From Dyadobacter tibetensis Y620-1 (GTDB lineage: Bacteria; Bacteroidota; Bacteroidia; Cytophagales; Spirosomataceae): DNA of 64,000 nucleotides. This document shows, in pieces, positions 18,735 through 26,813 of the stretch (the stretch's first letter is position 1; each line of letters begins with the position of its first letter). The position numbers and the translations under genes are program-made. The DNA lies in contig NZ_AZQN01000002.1 of the NCBI RefSeq assembly GCF_000566685.1, positions 186,001 to 250,000 of the forward strand. The letters run 5' to 3'. The notes beneath the pieces were generated by a model, which was not told where the DNA came from, searched no databases, and saw nothing but the letters and a program-made list of their open reading frames with translations.

Positions 18735-19067
18735 CTAAGCTAAAAAATCCTTACGCATCGGATTGAAGATGTCCACCAGGATACCTGCCTCCAAGCACAA
18801 TACGCCATGGAGTACACCAGGTTGTACGAAAAATACGTCGCCCTGACCAAGGATATTTTGCTCACCTCCTATAGTCACCTCAAAGGAACCTCGTTCTACA
18901 TAACTCATTTGTCTATGGATATGGTCATGTATGGCCCCGATGCTACCCTTCTGAAATGACACTTTTACCAGCATCATCGTTTCGTCATAAGCCATAATCT
19001 TCCTTCTCACTCCTTCCCCTACCGTTTCCCAGTCCAGCTCCTGATCTTTTATAAAATTAATTTTCAT
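18735..19067 (-). CDS. Cupin, KdgF-like
   Basis: 110 aa single-domain cupin. The start GEGVRRKIMAYDETMMLVKV (GEGVxRKI) and the metal-binding HDHIHRQMSYVERGSFEVTI followed by GQGDVFFVQPGVLHGV match the pectin-degradation protein KdgF, which opens 4,5-unsaturated galacturonate to its linear ketone. All metal ligands expected of the fold (two His, Gln, later His) are visible. It is convergent with araBA, and arabinose and galacturonate both come from pectin, which fits but does not prove this role. Other small sugar-related cupins look similar. Confidence 0.7.
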   Translation of the reverse strand: MKINFIKDQELDWETVGEGVRRKIMAYDETMMLVKVSFQKGSIGAIHDHIHRQMSYVERGSFEVTIGGEQNILGQGDVFFVQPGVLHGVLCLEAGILVDIFNPMRKDFLA

Positions 19068-19325
19068 ATCTCTGATGTGTTGGATGTTTGAATAGGACGC
19101 GTACCCAATAGCTTCAAAAGCTGCGTCTTCTTAATATGTTATCTTTTGTAGACTCTAAAAATGAGACACTGCCCCGACAATCTAAGACTATTACTGGAAA
19201 GTAGGAAGTTTATATTTCGATCCGGGTTAGATTAAGGCGAGTGACGCTGGTCCGGGATCAAGACCAAACGTTGAGGAGCTACGTGGATTAGACATAATTA
19301 CAGTCGCAGTCTAAGGCCAGAAAAC
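19068..19325. other. Intergenic, nothing recognised
   Basis: Between the cupin start and the tRNA-Ala terminator. No open frame or clear repeat was found; it should contain the cupin promoter. Confidence 0.5.
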
Positions 19326-19358
19326 ATAAAATCCTGACAATGAGAACATTATCAGGAT
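19326..19358 (-). terminator. Intrinsic terminator of tRNA-Ala
   Basis: On the minus strand, directly after the tRNA, AATCCTGATAAT pairs with ATTGTCAGGATT around a short TTCTC-containing loop and is followed by a T-rich tail. Confidence 0.8.
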
Positions 19359-19362
19359 TGTG

Positions 19363-19436
<74 letters not shown>

Positions 19437-19581
19437 TCGTACTGGGCTGCAAATATGTGCGATAAATTATGAATATCCTAGTACCATAGGAAAAATTATC
19501 CTTGCTCTCTCAACTCAAATTTTTTAAATATTTGATAAGCAACCCAATACCTGAAAATATTTCTGAAAAATATCAAAGTGT

Positions 19582-19755
19582 TTATCTTCCTCCACTAAAA
19601 AGTTTAGCGACTCCCCATAGTATAAATGCTAATACGGCCACTACCATGATGACGCCGGTCCATACGCCTCCTTTGAAAATAGTGCCTACCAACTCACAGC
19701 TGGTTAGGGAGATGGCCAATATAAAAATTACCAAAAAATTCGTTATGTTTCTCAT
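19582..19755 (-). CDS. Small lipoprotein-like membrane protein (57 aa)
   Basis: An ATG at 19755 opens 57 codons ending at a TAA (19582-19584). The product starts MRNITNFLVIFILAISLTSC: a signal peptide ending in the lipobox LTSC, so Cys20 would be lipidated. A second hydrophobic stretch, VWTGVIMVVAVLAFILW, is a probable membrane helix, followed by KLFSGGR. Small proteins with this shape (lipobox, then one helix) are common in Bacteroidota; function unknown. The overlapping 86-codon plus-strand frame at 19502-19762 is judged to be its shadow. It lies upstream of the exonuclease gene on the same strand but is separated from tRNA-Ala. Confidence 0.75.
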   Translation of the reverse strand: MRNITNFLVIFILAISLTSCELVGTIFKGGVWTGVIMVVAVLAFILWGVAKLFSGGR

Positions 19756-19816
19756 GTCGTAAGCAAGTTAATGTTATAATGAAGGCTTACACACAATAAC
19801 CATACCACTGACTGGA

Positions 19817-20341
19817 TTAGCCAATATTATCGATAGGGATTAGATTTTTAGCATCATTTTTAAGCAGCATTTCAAATAATATTACAGTGGCCTTGGCATC
19901 TCCTTCGGCCCGATGCCTGTTTTCCAGACTGATAGCCAAACTATGGCAAAGGTTGCCTAGGCTATAGGAGCGGTAGCCTGGGAATATTTTTCTACTAAGT
20001 TTGACGGTACACAATAGATCTCTTTCATAATATTCCTCAATTGATTCAAATCCTCTTTTAATAAATCCATAATCAAAATGAGCGTTATGAGCCACAAACC
20101 AGGCGTCTTTTGTAAGATGTCGTACCTCATCCTGCACTTGAGCAAACGTGGGTGCAGACCTCACCATTTCATTGGTAATACCCGTAATTCCTGTTATATA
20201 GCTAGGTATAAGCTGTTCAGGGTTTATTAAAGAGTGAAACCGGTCGATCACATTTTTGCCATCATGCCGAAAAATGGCGATTTCTGTAATACCGGCACGG
20301 GGTCCGCTCCCGGTAGTTTCAATATCAACTATTGCGTACAT
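19817..20341 (-). CDS. 3'-5' exonuclease, DnaQ/Pol III epsilon type
   Basis: 174 aa, a DEDDh exonuclease domain only. Asp6 and Glu8 (IVDIETTG), Asp90 (HNAHFDYGF), His143 and Asp148 (NRHRAEGDA) are all present, so the active site looks intact. It would remove nucleotides from 3' ends of DNA, as a proofreading or repair factor. Many Bacteroidota homologues carry a UvrC-type GIY-YIG nuclease domain after the exonuclease; this one ends right after the exonuclease fold (PIDNIG), so it is a stand-alone form. It is not part of an evident operon. Confidence 0.88.
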   Translation of the reverse strand: MYAIVDIETTGSGPRAGITEIAIFRHDGKNVIDRFHSLINPEQLIPSYITGITGITNEMVRSAPTFAQVQDEVRHLTKDAWFVAHNAHFDYGFIKRGFESIEEYYERDLLCTVKLSRKIFPGYRSYSLGNLCHSLAISLENRHRAEGDAKATVILFEMLLKNDAKNLIPIDNIG

Positions 20342-20452
20342 TCCGTAAAATCATGATTTATATATTGAACTGATTATATGGCTACCCATTAAAAAACAAA
20401 AAGTCCTCCAATTAAGAGAACTTAAGGCCATGAGCAAATATAATCTTAATTC

Positions 20453-21421
20453 TTATTTATTAATCTGGAATGAAACAGGCAAAATATACCGATAGGAAGT
20501 GGGTTTTCCAGATTTATTCCCAGGTTTCCAATTGGGCATTGTGGCAACAATCTTTTTAGCTACCTGATCACAACCATAGCCTATCCCTTCAATGATATTT
20601 ACATCCTGTACTCTACCTTCGGGATTAATGGTGAATTCTACCATCACTCTTCCTTCTACTTTATTCTGAATGGCCGGCAATGGATATTCCAATTGAGTTT
20701 CTATATATCCCATTAAACGCTCCACTCCCCCAGGAAACTCCGGCTTACGATGCCAGTCATTGGGATCCATCCAACCTTGCTGTGCATGGGGCAAAACAGC
20801 TTCCTCCGGCACCGAAGTAGGGCGAATTAGTATAGGTAAAGAAGCGGTTTCATCCGTATCCCGAACAGGCAATTCCAAACTTATAGGTTCTTGATGGATT
20901 ACTTCATCAAGAGCCGATTCCGGCTGAGAAGTTAGATCTGACCCTAAGTCAAGGGTAACCGTGGGGCGAATATCCACTCGATTCAATTCCAGTTCATAAC
21001 CTATGGAAGTCGCATCGGGAGAAGGTGTTAGCCTGGCATAAAGATCAGGCAACAGTACCAGCAGTAAAAAAAACGACACCCCCATCACCAAGGAATGTTG
21101 AATCGTGTGCCCATATCCTTTCCTCAAGTCGTAGGCCCCATACTGTTTGTTACGCCCCTCAAAGACCATATCGGTTAACGATTGCTCCTCCTCTAAGAGC
21201 GCGCGAAGATCCGCGTTTAAGTCCAGTAGAATTTGTGGAGATGCTTCCGCTTCTATAAGCTTAAGAACCTCTTCAAATGCTGCACCATCCCATAAGCGTT
21301 CCTCGGCCTCGCAAGCCAGGTGATCCAGTAATTCCTCAAACAGGGCTGGATTCACCTGGCTTTCTTTCAGGTATTTACGTAAAAGTGCGAGTCGGTCTTG
21401 GTGTAAGCGAATCATGATCAA
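20453..21421 (-). CDS. TonB-family energy-transducer protein with PadR-associated N-terminal region
   Basis: 322 aa. Residues about 5-60 (LLRKYLKESQ, FEELLDHLACEAEERLWDG) are a helical cytoplasmic region resembling the HAAS-type domains found with PadR regulators. Then come KQYGAYDLRKGYG, typical of Bacteroidota TonB proteins, a membrane helix at about 108-128, a Pro/Glu-rich periplasmic spacer, and a TonB C-terminal domain from about 228 (EFPGGVERLMGYI, VEGRVMVEFTINPEGRVQDV, WKPGNKSGKP). It would couple the proton-motive force to an outer-membrane receptor or act as a signalling relay. The padR gene lies 39 nt upstream on the same strand, so the pair is very likely one operon. Confidence 0.85.
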   Translation of the reverse strand: MIMIRLHQDRLALLRKYLKESQVNPALFEELLDHLACEAEERLWDGAAFEEVLKLIEAEASPQILLDLNADLRALLEEEQSLTDMVFEGRNKQYGAYDLRKGYGHTIQHSLVMGVSFFLLLVLLPDLYARLTPSPDATSIGYELELNRVDIRPTVTLDLGSDLTSQPESALDEVIHQEPISLELPVRDTDETASLPILIRPTSVPEEAVLPHAQQGWMDPNDWHRKPEFPGGVERLMGYIETQLEYPLPAIQNKVEGRVMVEFTINPEGRVQDVNIIEGIGYGCDQVAKKIVATMPNWKPGNKSGKPTSYRYILPVSFQINK

Positions 21422-21460
21422 GCGAATTAGTTCTCAGCAAGCTCAATATAAGGCTTCTTA

Positions 21461-21832
21461 TTACTTAATGGCTGAAGCAGCCAGCCCCGGTTCCACCCTT
21501 GGTGCTAAAAGTAATTTAAGGGCTTCTACAAATCGCTCTAGATCATCTGTTTTGGTCTGAGCCATTTCCGATCCAGGGTTAGTTAGGGAATAATATTTAC
21601 GGGTGCGCCCGTCTACCTGCACCGTTTCCGTGATTAGGAGCCCGTCCTGCTCCAACTTATGCAGAACAGGATACAAAGCACCAAAGGTAAGGGCTATTGC
21701 ACCTTGCGTACGGTCCTTTACCTCCTGAGTTATTTCATATCCATACATACGCTGATGTTCAGCCAAGAGGTTCAGTACAATGGTCTTGAGTGTGCCACGT
21801 ACAAATTCATTACTAGTGGGAGTCGTTTCCAT
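21461..21832 (-). CDS. PadR-family transcriptional regulator
   Basis: 123 aa, starting at the ATG at 21832 (METTPTSNEFVRGTL); an upstream ATG at 21883 adds 17 residues unlike the family, so I reject it. The winged helix-turn-helix covers about residues 10-85, with MYGYEITQEVKDRT, LTFGALYPVLHKLEQDGLL and DGRTRKYYSLT as the PadR signatures. PadR proteins are ligand-responsive repressors. The TonB-like gene follows 39 nt later, and autoregulation of the pair is the usual arrangement. Confidence 0.92.
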   Translation of the reverse strand: METTPTSNEFVRGTLKTIVLNLLAEHQRMYGYEITQEVKDRTQGAIALTFGALYPVLHKLEQDGLLITETVQVDGRTRKYYSLTNPGSEMAQTKTDDLERFVEALKLLLAPRVEPGLAASAIK

Positions 21833-21898
21833 ATCGTTTAAAATATTTATACCAAATATATAATTATTTGATACATACCGCAATTAAAATTATATTTT

Positions 21899-22378
21899 TT
21901 ATTCTTCCGGCTCTTCAATCAATGGAATGGAACGATTAATACGTTCTTCCAATGAAATGAAAGTTTCCGTCCTCTGAATCCCACTCACTTTTTGAATTTT
22001 GTCATGTAGTATTTCCCTCAGGTGATTGGTGTCCCGACAGACAATTTTTATAAAGATACTATATATACCCGTCGTATAATGAATATTCACCACTTCCGGA
22101 ATTTGCTCCAAGGCTGAGGCGACTTGTTCATATAATGAACTTTTATCAAGATAAATCCCTAAGAAGGCGCTAATGTCCCAGCCCAAGCGAGCAGGCTCGA
22201 TGACTAGCTGAGAACCTTTGACTATGCCCATCTGCTCCATCTTTTTCATCCGCACATGTACTGTACCTCCCGAAACGAAAACTCGCTTTCCAATTTCCGT
22301 ATATGGGAGGGCCGCATTCTCGATCAGCAGGGCGAGGATTCGCAGATCGGTATTATCAATATCCGAATATTTTTGCAT
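21899..22378 (-). CDS. Lrp/AsnC-family transcriptional regulator
   Basis: 159 aa. An N-terminal HTH (about residues 8-60: LRILALLIENAALPYTEIGK, then SGGTVHVRMKKMEQMGIVKG) is followed by the ligand-binding RAM domain (about 70-145). The family senses amino acids and usually acts as an octamer. It lies just upstream of padR on the same strand (66 nt between the genes), but the two appear to be separate units because the AT-rich gap can hold a promoter. Confidence 0.92.
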   Translation of the reverse strand: MQKYSDIDNTDLRILALLIENAALPYTEIGKRVFVSGGTVHVRMKKMEQMGIVKGSQLVIEPARLGWDISAFLGIYLDKSSLYEQVASALEQIPEVVNIHYTTGIYSIFIKIVCRDTNHLREILHDKIQKVSGIQRTETFISLEERINRSIPLIEEPEE

Positions 22379-22545
22379 TTCTGGCTTTCCGATTGAATGA
22401 TTTACAATAATACTGACGAATTTATGCCATAATTGTAAATTTTGATAATTTTTAATGAAAATATTTTATAATTAAATTTCTTTGGTCTAAATTTGCATCA
22501 TCAATCGAGAAAGGTAAACGAACCTGTTCGAAAATTGAGTTACCT
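22379..22545. promoter_or_regulatory. AT-rich region with the promoter of the tRNA-like RNA
   Basis: TAAATTTG at 22488-22495 matches the Bacteroidota -7 consensus TAnnTTTG exactly on the plus strand. It would start a transcript near 22502. The leader 22501-22545 can form a hairpin (TCAAT at 22501-22505 with ATTGA at 22534-22538). No good -33 TTG was found. The lrp promoter should also lie here. Confidence 0.45.
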
Positions 22546-22706
22546 TGTAGGGTGATGAAATTGGCAGCCATGCCCTCCTGTCTCGGGGGTGGTGATCCAG
22601 GGATAAACGCGATATAATGCCGGCTCATGCCGACTGGGGTGGACCACCAACAGTATTTGTATCGTAGCTAACCTCACCGTGGGTGGTTCGAATCCCCCTC
22701 CTACAG
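22546..22706 (+). ncRNA. tRNA-like structured RNA with a ~90-nt insertion in the variable region
   Basis: The ends fold like a tRNA. Acceptor 22546-22552 pairs with 22699-22705. The D-arm is ATG-AAATTGGCAGC-CAT (22555-22571) with a Leu-like G18G19 loop. The anticodon-like arm is CCCTC-CTGTCTC-GGGGG (22573-22589), formal anticodon GTC. The T-arm is GGTGG-TTCGAAT-CCCCC (22682-22698, one mismatch). Between the anticodon arm and T-arm lie about 92 nt. Their base is a stem TGGTGA/TCACCG (22590-22595 with 22674-22679), with inner helices CCAG/CTGG (22597-22600 with 22634-22637) and CGGC-TCAT-GCCG (22621-22632). A terminator lies 75 nt downstream and a -7 box about 50 nt upstream. It is not tmRNA (no tag frame or tmRNA 5' signature), SRP RNA or 6S RNA as far as I can tell. 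Confidence 0.6.
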
Positions 22707-22781
22707 CAAAAAAAACTTGACAAGCGATTATTTTCGTATTAGTTTTATTTGGTTTTTAGTTTGTTGATGAAGTGTAATTTG

Positions 22782-22817
22782 ACACGCGGGTTCACCTTGA
22801 AACCCGCGTGTTTTTTT
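22782..22817 (+). terminator. Intrinsic terminator after the tRNA-like RNA
   Basis: ACACGCGGGTT (22782-22792) pairs perfectly with AACCCGCGTGT (22801-22811) around an 8-nt loop, followed directly by a run of T. It ends a plus-strand transcript that can only come from the RNA at 22546-22706. Confidence 0.9.
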
Positions 22818-23187
22818 ATACTGGACCCACAATCCATTGACAAACAACACCTTACGAAAAAATATCCTTCAGCTCCCCCTCTCCCCTCCCCACAATCTTT
22901 TCCGGGTACGTCCACGATCCCTATGTCCTTTTCCTCGCAATTAAAGGGCCAAGCGCTCATTTCAACCCAGATTTTTTAAACTATTTCAAAAAATATTTAA
23001 AAAATTCCCTCCCATTTCTTCCTGTTATTTACTTCCACTAAAAATTATTCTTTACAAAGGAAGGTAGATTTAACATTATTAATTGTTATATTGACAATAG
23101 TTCCCAGACAAATCCAGTTTTATCTAATAAAAACCTGATTCGGCTTTTAATGGGGAAGCTATTTTGCCAACTTAATACGTATGATTT
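22818..23187. other. Intergenic, nothing recognised
   Basis: About 370 nt between the RNA terminator and the oxidoreductase small-subunit gene. A pyrimidine-rich block (22866-22890) is notable, but no gene or repeat was seen. The promoter of the downstream operon should lie in the last 150 nt. Confidence 0.5.
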
Positions 23188-23796
23188 ATGCTCAATAGAA
23201 GAAATGCCCTTAAACAAATCGCCATGGCTGCAGGCATGGCCTTCTCTTCGCCAACCCTAATGGCCATGAATCGGCGGGAAGCAGGGGAAGCGGGGCCAGA
23301 GTCTCAGTTCAGTGCCATCTCAGCAGATGATAATGCACTGATAGGAATGGTAGCTGAAATGATCATCCCGGAATCAGATACGGCAGGAGCTATCAGGGCC
23401 GGGGTGCCTGCATTTATTATTATGATGATTCAAGACTGCTATCACCAGCCAGAACAACTTAGTTTCCGGGAAGGCCTGGACCGGCTTCATCGTCAGAATT
23501 TTATGGGCTTGTCTGCAGAGCAGCGCCTTCAATCGCTTACCAGAATGGAAGAGGAGACCATTCAGGAGATGAAAGCCTTTCAGGTTAAACAGACCAAAAT
23601 GGGTGATAATGAAGATAGGGAGCAAATCAAAAAACAGGCCTCTGGCCTACCCTTCTGGAGACTAATGAAAGAACTCACGCTCCTGGGATATTTCACTTCT
23701 GAAGAAGGCATTAAAGGTTCTTTTGAATATGTGCCGGTACCAGGAAAATTTGAGCTAACCCGTTTAGCACCGGGGCAAAAAATATACGCCTACTAA
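23188..23796 (+). CDS. Gluconate 2-dehydrogenase subunit 3-like (FAD-GDH gamma subunit)
   Basis: 202 aa. The N-terminus NRRNALKQIAMAAGMAF is a twin-arginine-type signal, with cleavage likely near the PTLMA run. The mature part (from about 45) matches the subunit-3 family: ADDNALIGMVAEMIIPESDT, GVPAFIIMMI, FWRLMKELTLLGYFTSEEGI and the late FEYVPVPGKFE. In the family this small subunit is needed to fold and export the FAD subunit through the Tat system. The FAD subunit starts 16 nt after this gene, with an AGGAG ribosome binding site. Confidence 0.9.
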   Translation: MLNRRNALKQIAMAAGMAFSSPTLMAMNRREAGEAGPESQFSAISADDNALIGMVAEMIIPESDTAGAIRAGVPAFIIMMIQDCYHQPEQLSFREGLDRLHRQNFMGLSAEQRLQSLTRMEEETIQEMKAFQVKQTKMGDNEDREQIKKQASGLPFWRLMKELTLLGYFTSEEGIKGSFEYVPVPGKFELTRLAPGQKIYAY

Positions 23797-23812
23797 TTAA
23801 ACCTCAGGAGAC

Positions 23813-25528
23813 ATGTTTTTAAATTTAACTATAGATAAGAGCCATCGGTACGATGCCATTGTGGTAGGCTCGGGAATGACGGGAGGAATGGCAGCGAAGG
23901 AACTTACCGAGAAGGGCCTTCAGGTGCTGATGATTGAAAGAGGAAAAGAAATAAAGCATATAGAAGACTATGACACGGCATTAATGGCCCCCTGGGAATT
24001 TCAACATCGGGGAAAGGTACCACATTATTCCGCCGAAGAATTATGGTCCAACAGCCGATTTGGAAGCCTGGCAAATGAGGAAACAGGCAAATTTTTCACC
24101 AATGACAAAGAAAATCCTTTCATAGAGAAACGACCTTTCGATTGGATCCGTGCCTATCATACAGGGGGAAAGTCCATGCATTGGGGTAGGCAATCCTATC
24201 GTTGGAACAAGGCTGATTTTGAAGCTAACGCCAAAGATGGTATTGCTATAGACTGGCCCATCCGATATGAGGACCTGGAGCCCTGGTATACGCACGTAGA
24301 AAAATTCGTAGGAATTAGTGGTCAAAAGGAAGGCTTATCTGTTTTACCCGATGGACATTTTTTGCCTGCCATGCCCATGCATGCTCCAGAAAGGCATTTT
24401 TCTGAAGCGATGAAGAAAAAACTAGGCAGGCCCGTTACCATAGGCAGGGTGGCAAACCTTAGCGCCCCGCAAGACATTCACACTAGCCTTGGCCGTGCTT
24501 CCTGCCAGTACCGCAGCAAATGCTCCAGAGGATGCCCATATGGTGCGTATTATAGCTCTCTTTCCGGATCGATTCCTGCAGCCAGGAAAACAGACAGGCT
24601 GTCCGTACTTCACGACAGTATAGTTTCAGAAATTATTTATGACGAAAAAACCCAGCGCGCCACAGGAGTGCGGGTGGTCAATCAGCATACAAAGCAGACT
24701 CAGGAATTTTTCGCAAAAATCATATTCCTGAATGCGGGATCTATGAATACTGCCGCCCTATTGCTCAATTCAAAGTCGGACCGATTCCCGAATGGCTTGG
24801 GGAATGACAGCGATCAGGTTGGACGTAATATTATGGATCACCATTTGGGCGTAGGCGCCAGCGCAAGAGTAGAGGGCTTCGAAAAGGAATATTTCTATGG
24901 CCAGCGCCCCAATGCCTTATACATTCCTCGATTTAGAAACTGGGGGAACGACAAGCAGGCCTATCTCCGAGGTTTCGGTTATCAAGGCGGAGCGAGTCGC
25001 AGTGACTGGAAAAGAGGAGTAGGCGCAAAAGGTTTTGGATTAGAGTTTAAAAAGGATCTTACCCAGCCTGGCGGCTGGTCTATCGGATTCGGCGGGTTTG
25101 GGGAAGTACTTCCAAATCCGGAAAACCGTATGTACCTGCATCCGGACAAGGTTGATGCTTGGGGTATTCCTCAAATTGTGTTCGATGCAGCTTTTGGAGA
25201 AAACGAGTTGGCCATGCGGAAAGATATGATGAACTCGGCAGCAGAGATGCTAGAAGCAGCAGGCTTTAAAAACGTTTCGGGCAATAATCGCCAGGATACG
25301 CACCTAGGACTAGGTATTCACGATATGGGTACAGCGCGGATGGGGAGGTCGCCCAAGGATTCGGTACTCAATGCATTTAATCAGGTGCATGCCTGTAAAA
25401 ATGTCTTCGTTACGGATGGAGCCGCAATGACCTCATCATCTTGCGTAAACCCTTCTATAACCTATATGGCACTAACCGCCCGGGCTGCAGACCATGCTGT
25501 TTCCGAACTTAAAAAACAGAATTTATAA
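23813..25528 (+). CDS. GMC-family FAD oxidoreductase (FAD-GDH/glucoside 3-dehydrogenase type)
   Basis: 571 aa. The FAD-binding fold starts at about residue 13 (DAIVVGSGMTGGMAAKEL, then MIERGKE). TGGKSMHWGRQSYRWN is the second FAD motif. Cys231, Cys237 and Cys241 are spaced C-x5-C-x3-C, as in the [3Fe-4S] site of FAD-dependent glucose dehydrogenases. The C-terminal part has HDMGTARMG and TSSSCVNPSITYMALTARAA. With the upstream small subunit this should be a periplasmic sugar dehydrogenase, possibly oxidising glucosides at C3 (inference from family and context). The cytochrome c electron-transfer subunit seen in some such complexes is missing here. AGGAG at about 23806 fixes the start. It has no signal peptide of its own, so it would be exported with its partner. 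Confidence 0.92.
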   Translation: MFLNLTIDKSHRYDAIVVGSGMTGGMAAKELTEKGLQVLMIERGKEIKHIEDYDTALMAPWEFQHRGKVPHYSAEELWSNSRFGSLANEETGKFFTNDKENPFIEKRPFDWIRAYHTGGKSMHWGRQSYRWNKADFEANAKDGIAIDWPIRYEDLEPWYTHVEKFVGISGQKEGLSVLPDGHFLPAMPMHAPERHFSEAMKKKLGRPVTIGRVANLSAPQDIHTSLGRASCQYRSKCSRGCPYGAYYSSLSGSIPAARKTDRLSVLHDSIVSEIIYDEKTQRATGVRVVNQHTKQTQEFFAKIIFLNAGSMNTAALLLNSKSDRFPNGLGNDSDQVGRNIMDHHLGVGASARVEGFEKEYFYGQRPNALYIPRFRNWGNDKQAYLRGFGYQGGASRSDWKRGVGAKGFGLEFKKDLTQPGGWSIGFGGFGEVLPNPENRMYLHPDKVDAWGIPQIVFDAAFGENELAMRKDMMNSAAEMLEAAGFKNVSGNNRQDTHLGLGIHDMGTARMGRSPKDSVLNAFNQVHACKNVFVTDGAAMTSSSCVNPSITYMALTARAADHAVSELKKQNL

Positions 25529-25578
25529 CTTTCTACAAGCTTTTTGTCGGATCGGCCCCACCTTTTATTCGTCCTCTA

Positions 25579-25620
25579 TGCAAGACCTTGGCTAAATGAT
25601 GACCCAAGGTTTTGCATTTT
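25579..25620 (+). terminator. Intrinsic terminator after the GMC gene
   Basis: TGCAAGACCTTGG (25579-25591) pairs with CCAAGGTTTTGCA (25604-25616, one G-T pair), followed by TTTT. It separates the dehydrogenase pair from the Gfo/Idh gene. Confidence 0.8.
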
Positions 25621-25660
25621 GTTCTCATCTTAAAAAACCACTACTTAATCTGAAATCACT

Positions 25661-26746
25661 ATGACAAATGTTACTCGTCGAAAATTCATACTGACCGGAG
25701 CTGGACTTTCCGCTACGGCGATGTTTTCTCCTCATATTTTCGCTTTTAACAAGCCGAAAGAAAAATTGGGTGTAGCCTTGGTTGGGCTGGGGTATTACAG
25801 TACTGACTTACTTGCCCCAGCCCTTCAGTTAACTAAAAACTGTTATTTGGCAGGCATAGTAACCGGTACACCTGAGAAAGCAGAGGCCTGGAAAAAGAAG
25901 TACAATATTCCTGAAAAAAATATTTATAATTATAAAAACTTCGACCAAATAGCCAATAATCCGGATATCGACGTAGTATATGTAGTATTACCCCCTTCCA
26001 TGCATAAGGAATACACCATCCGCGCAGCGAAGGCGGGCAAGCATGTATTTTGTGAGAAGCCCATGGCCATGAACGTGAAAGAGTGTGAGGAAATGATTAA
26101 AGCCTGTAAGGACAATAAAAAAAGTCTTTCTATAGGTTATCGTTGTCAGCACGATCCAAATACGCAAGCATTTATGCGCATTGCCAAGGAGCAATCACTC
26201 GGTAAGATTCAGCTTGTATCCTGTGCGGCGGGCTATTATGACAAACGGACTACTCATTGGAAACAAAACAAAGCCCTGGGTGGTGGCTCAATGTACGACA
26301 TGGGGGTATATGCCTTACAAGGAGCCCGACTGTCCGTGGGAGAGGAACCCATATTGGTGACTGCTCAGCATATCAATAACAGGCCCGATATCTATCACGA
26401 AGTGGATGAGACGACTAATTTTCAACTACATTTTCCAAGTGGCGCCATCGCTACCTGTACGAGTAGCTTTGGAATTCAGTCTAATTTTCTGAAGGTAAAC
26501 TATGAAAAAGGCCAGCTGTATATGGAGCCATTTTCTTCTTACAAGGGAAATAAGGGTTATAGTACATTAGGTGAAATTAATTTTGCCCTGGACAGTCAGC
26601 AGGCCAAACAGATGGACGAGGATGCTATGAGCATCCTAAAGAGCCAGCCACAACTTGTCCCTGGCGAGGAGGGCATGCGGGATATCCGGGTGGTGGAAGC
26701 CATTTATCAAGCGGCCAAGACGGGTAAAAGTGTGAAGCTCGCTTAA
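25661..26746 (+). CDS. Gfo/Idh/MocA-family oxidoreductase, Tat-exported
   Basis: 361 aa. TRRKFILTGAGLSATAM at residues 5-21 is a twin-arginine signal, so the protein works in the periplasm with a pre-bound cofactor. The Rossmann start VALVGLGYYS (about 38-47), VFCEKPMAM (about 130-138) and GGGSMYDMGVYALQGAR (about 207-223) are the NAD(P)-binding, EKP and catalytic motifs. It is closest in style to glucose-fructose oxidoreductase-like members. The substrate is a sugar or keto-sugar. It may act on products of the neighbouring FAD dehydrogenase (inference). The epimerase-like gene follows 67 nt later. Confidence 0.92.
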   Translation: MTNVTRRKFILTGAGLSATAMFSPHIFAFNKPKEKLGVALVGLGYYSTDLLAPALQLTKNCYLAGIVTGTPEKAEAWKKKYNIPEKNIYNYKNFDQIANNPDIDVVYVVLPPSMHKEYTIRAAKAGKHVFCEKPMAMNVKECEEMIKACKDNKKSLSIGYRCQHDPNTQAFMRIAKEQSLGKIQLVSCAAGYYDKRTTHWKQNKALGGGSMYDMGVYALQGARLSVGEEPILVTAQHINNRPDIYHEVDETTNFQLHFPSGAIATCTSSFGIQSNFLKVNYEKGQLYMEPFSSYKGNKGYSTLGEINFALDSQQAKQMDEDAMSILKSQPQLVPGEEGMRDIRVVEAIYQAAKTGKSVKLA

Positions 26747-26813
26747 GGGGAATGCTGGTCTTGGTCGCTATATTTTGAATTTACCAATTATTCATACAAT
26801 TAAGAAACTCAAT

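Noticed and set aside
19502..19762. 86-codon plus-strand frame
   Set aside because: Antisense to the 57-aa lipoprotein, which has a proper lipobox and start.
22546..22706. Ordinary tRNA-Leu or tRNA-Asp gene, tmRNA or selC
   Set aside because: The anticodon loop and the long insertion do not fit a normal tRNA; there is no tmRNA 5' signature or tag frame, and no UCA anticodon arm as in selC.
22745..22979. Two overlapping frames of 71 and 76 codons
   Set aside because: They run through the terminator hairpin of the tRNA-like RNA and a low-complexity pyrimidine block.
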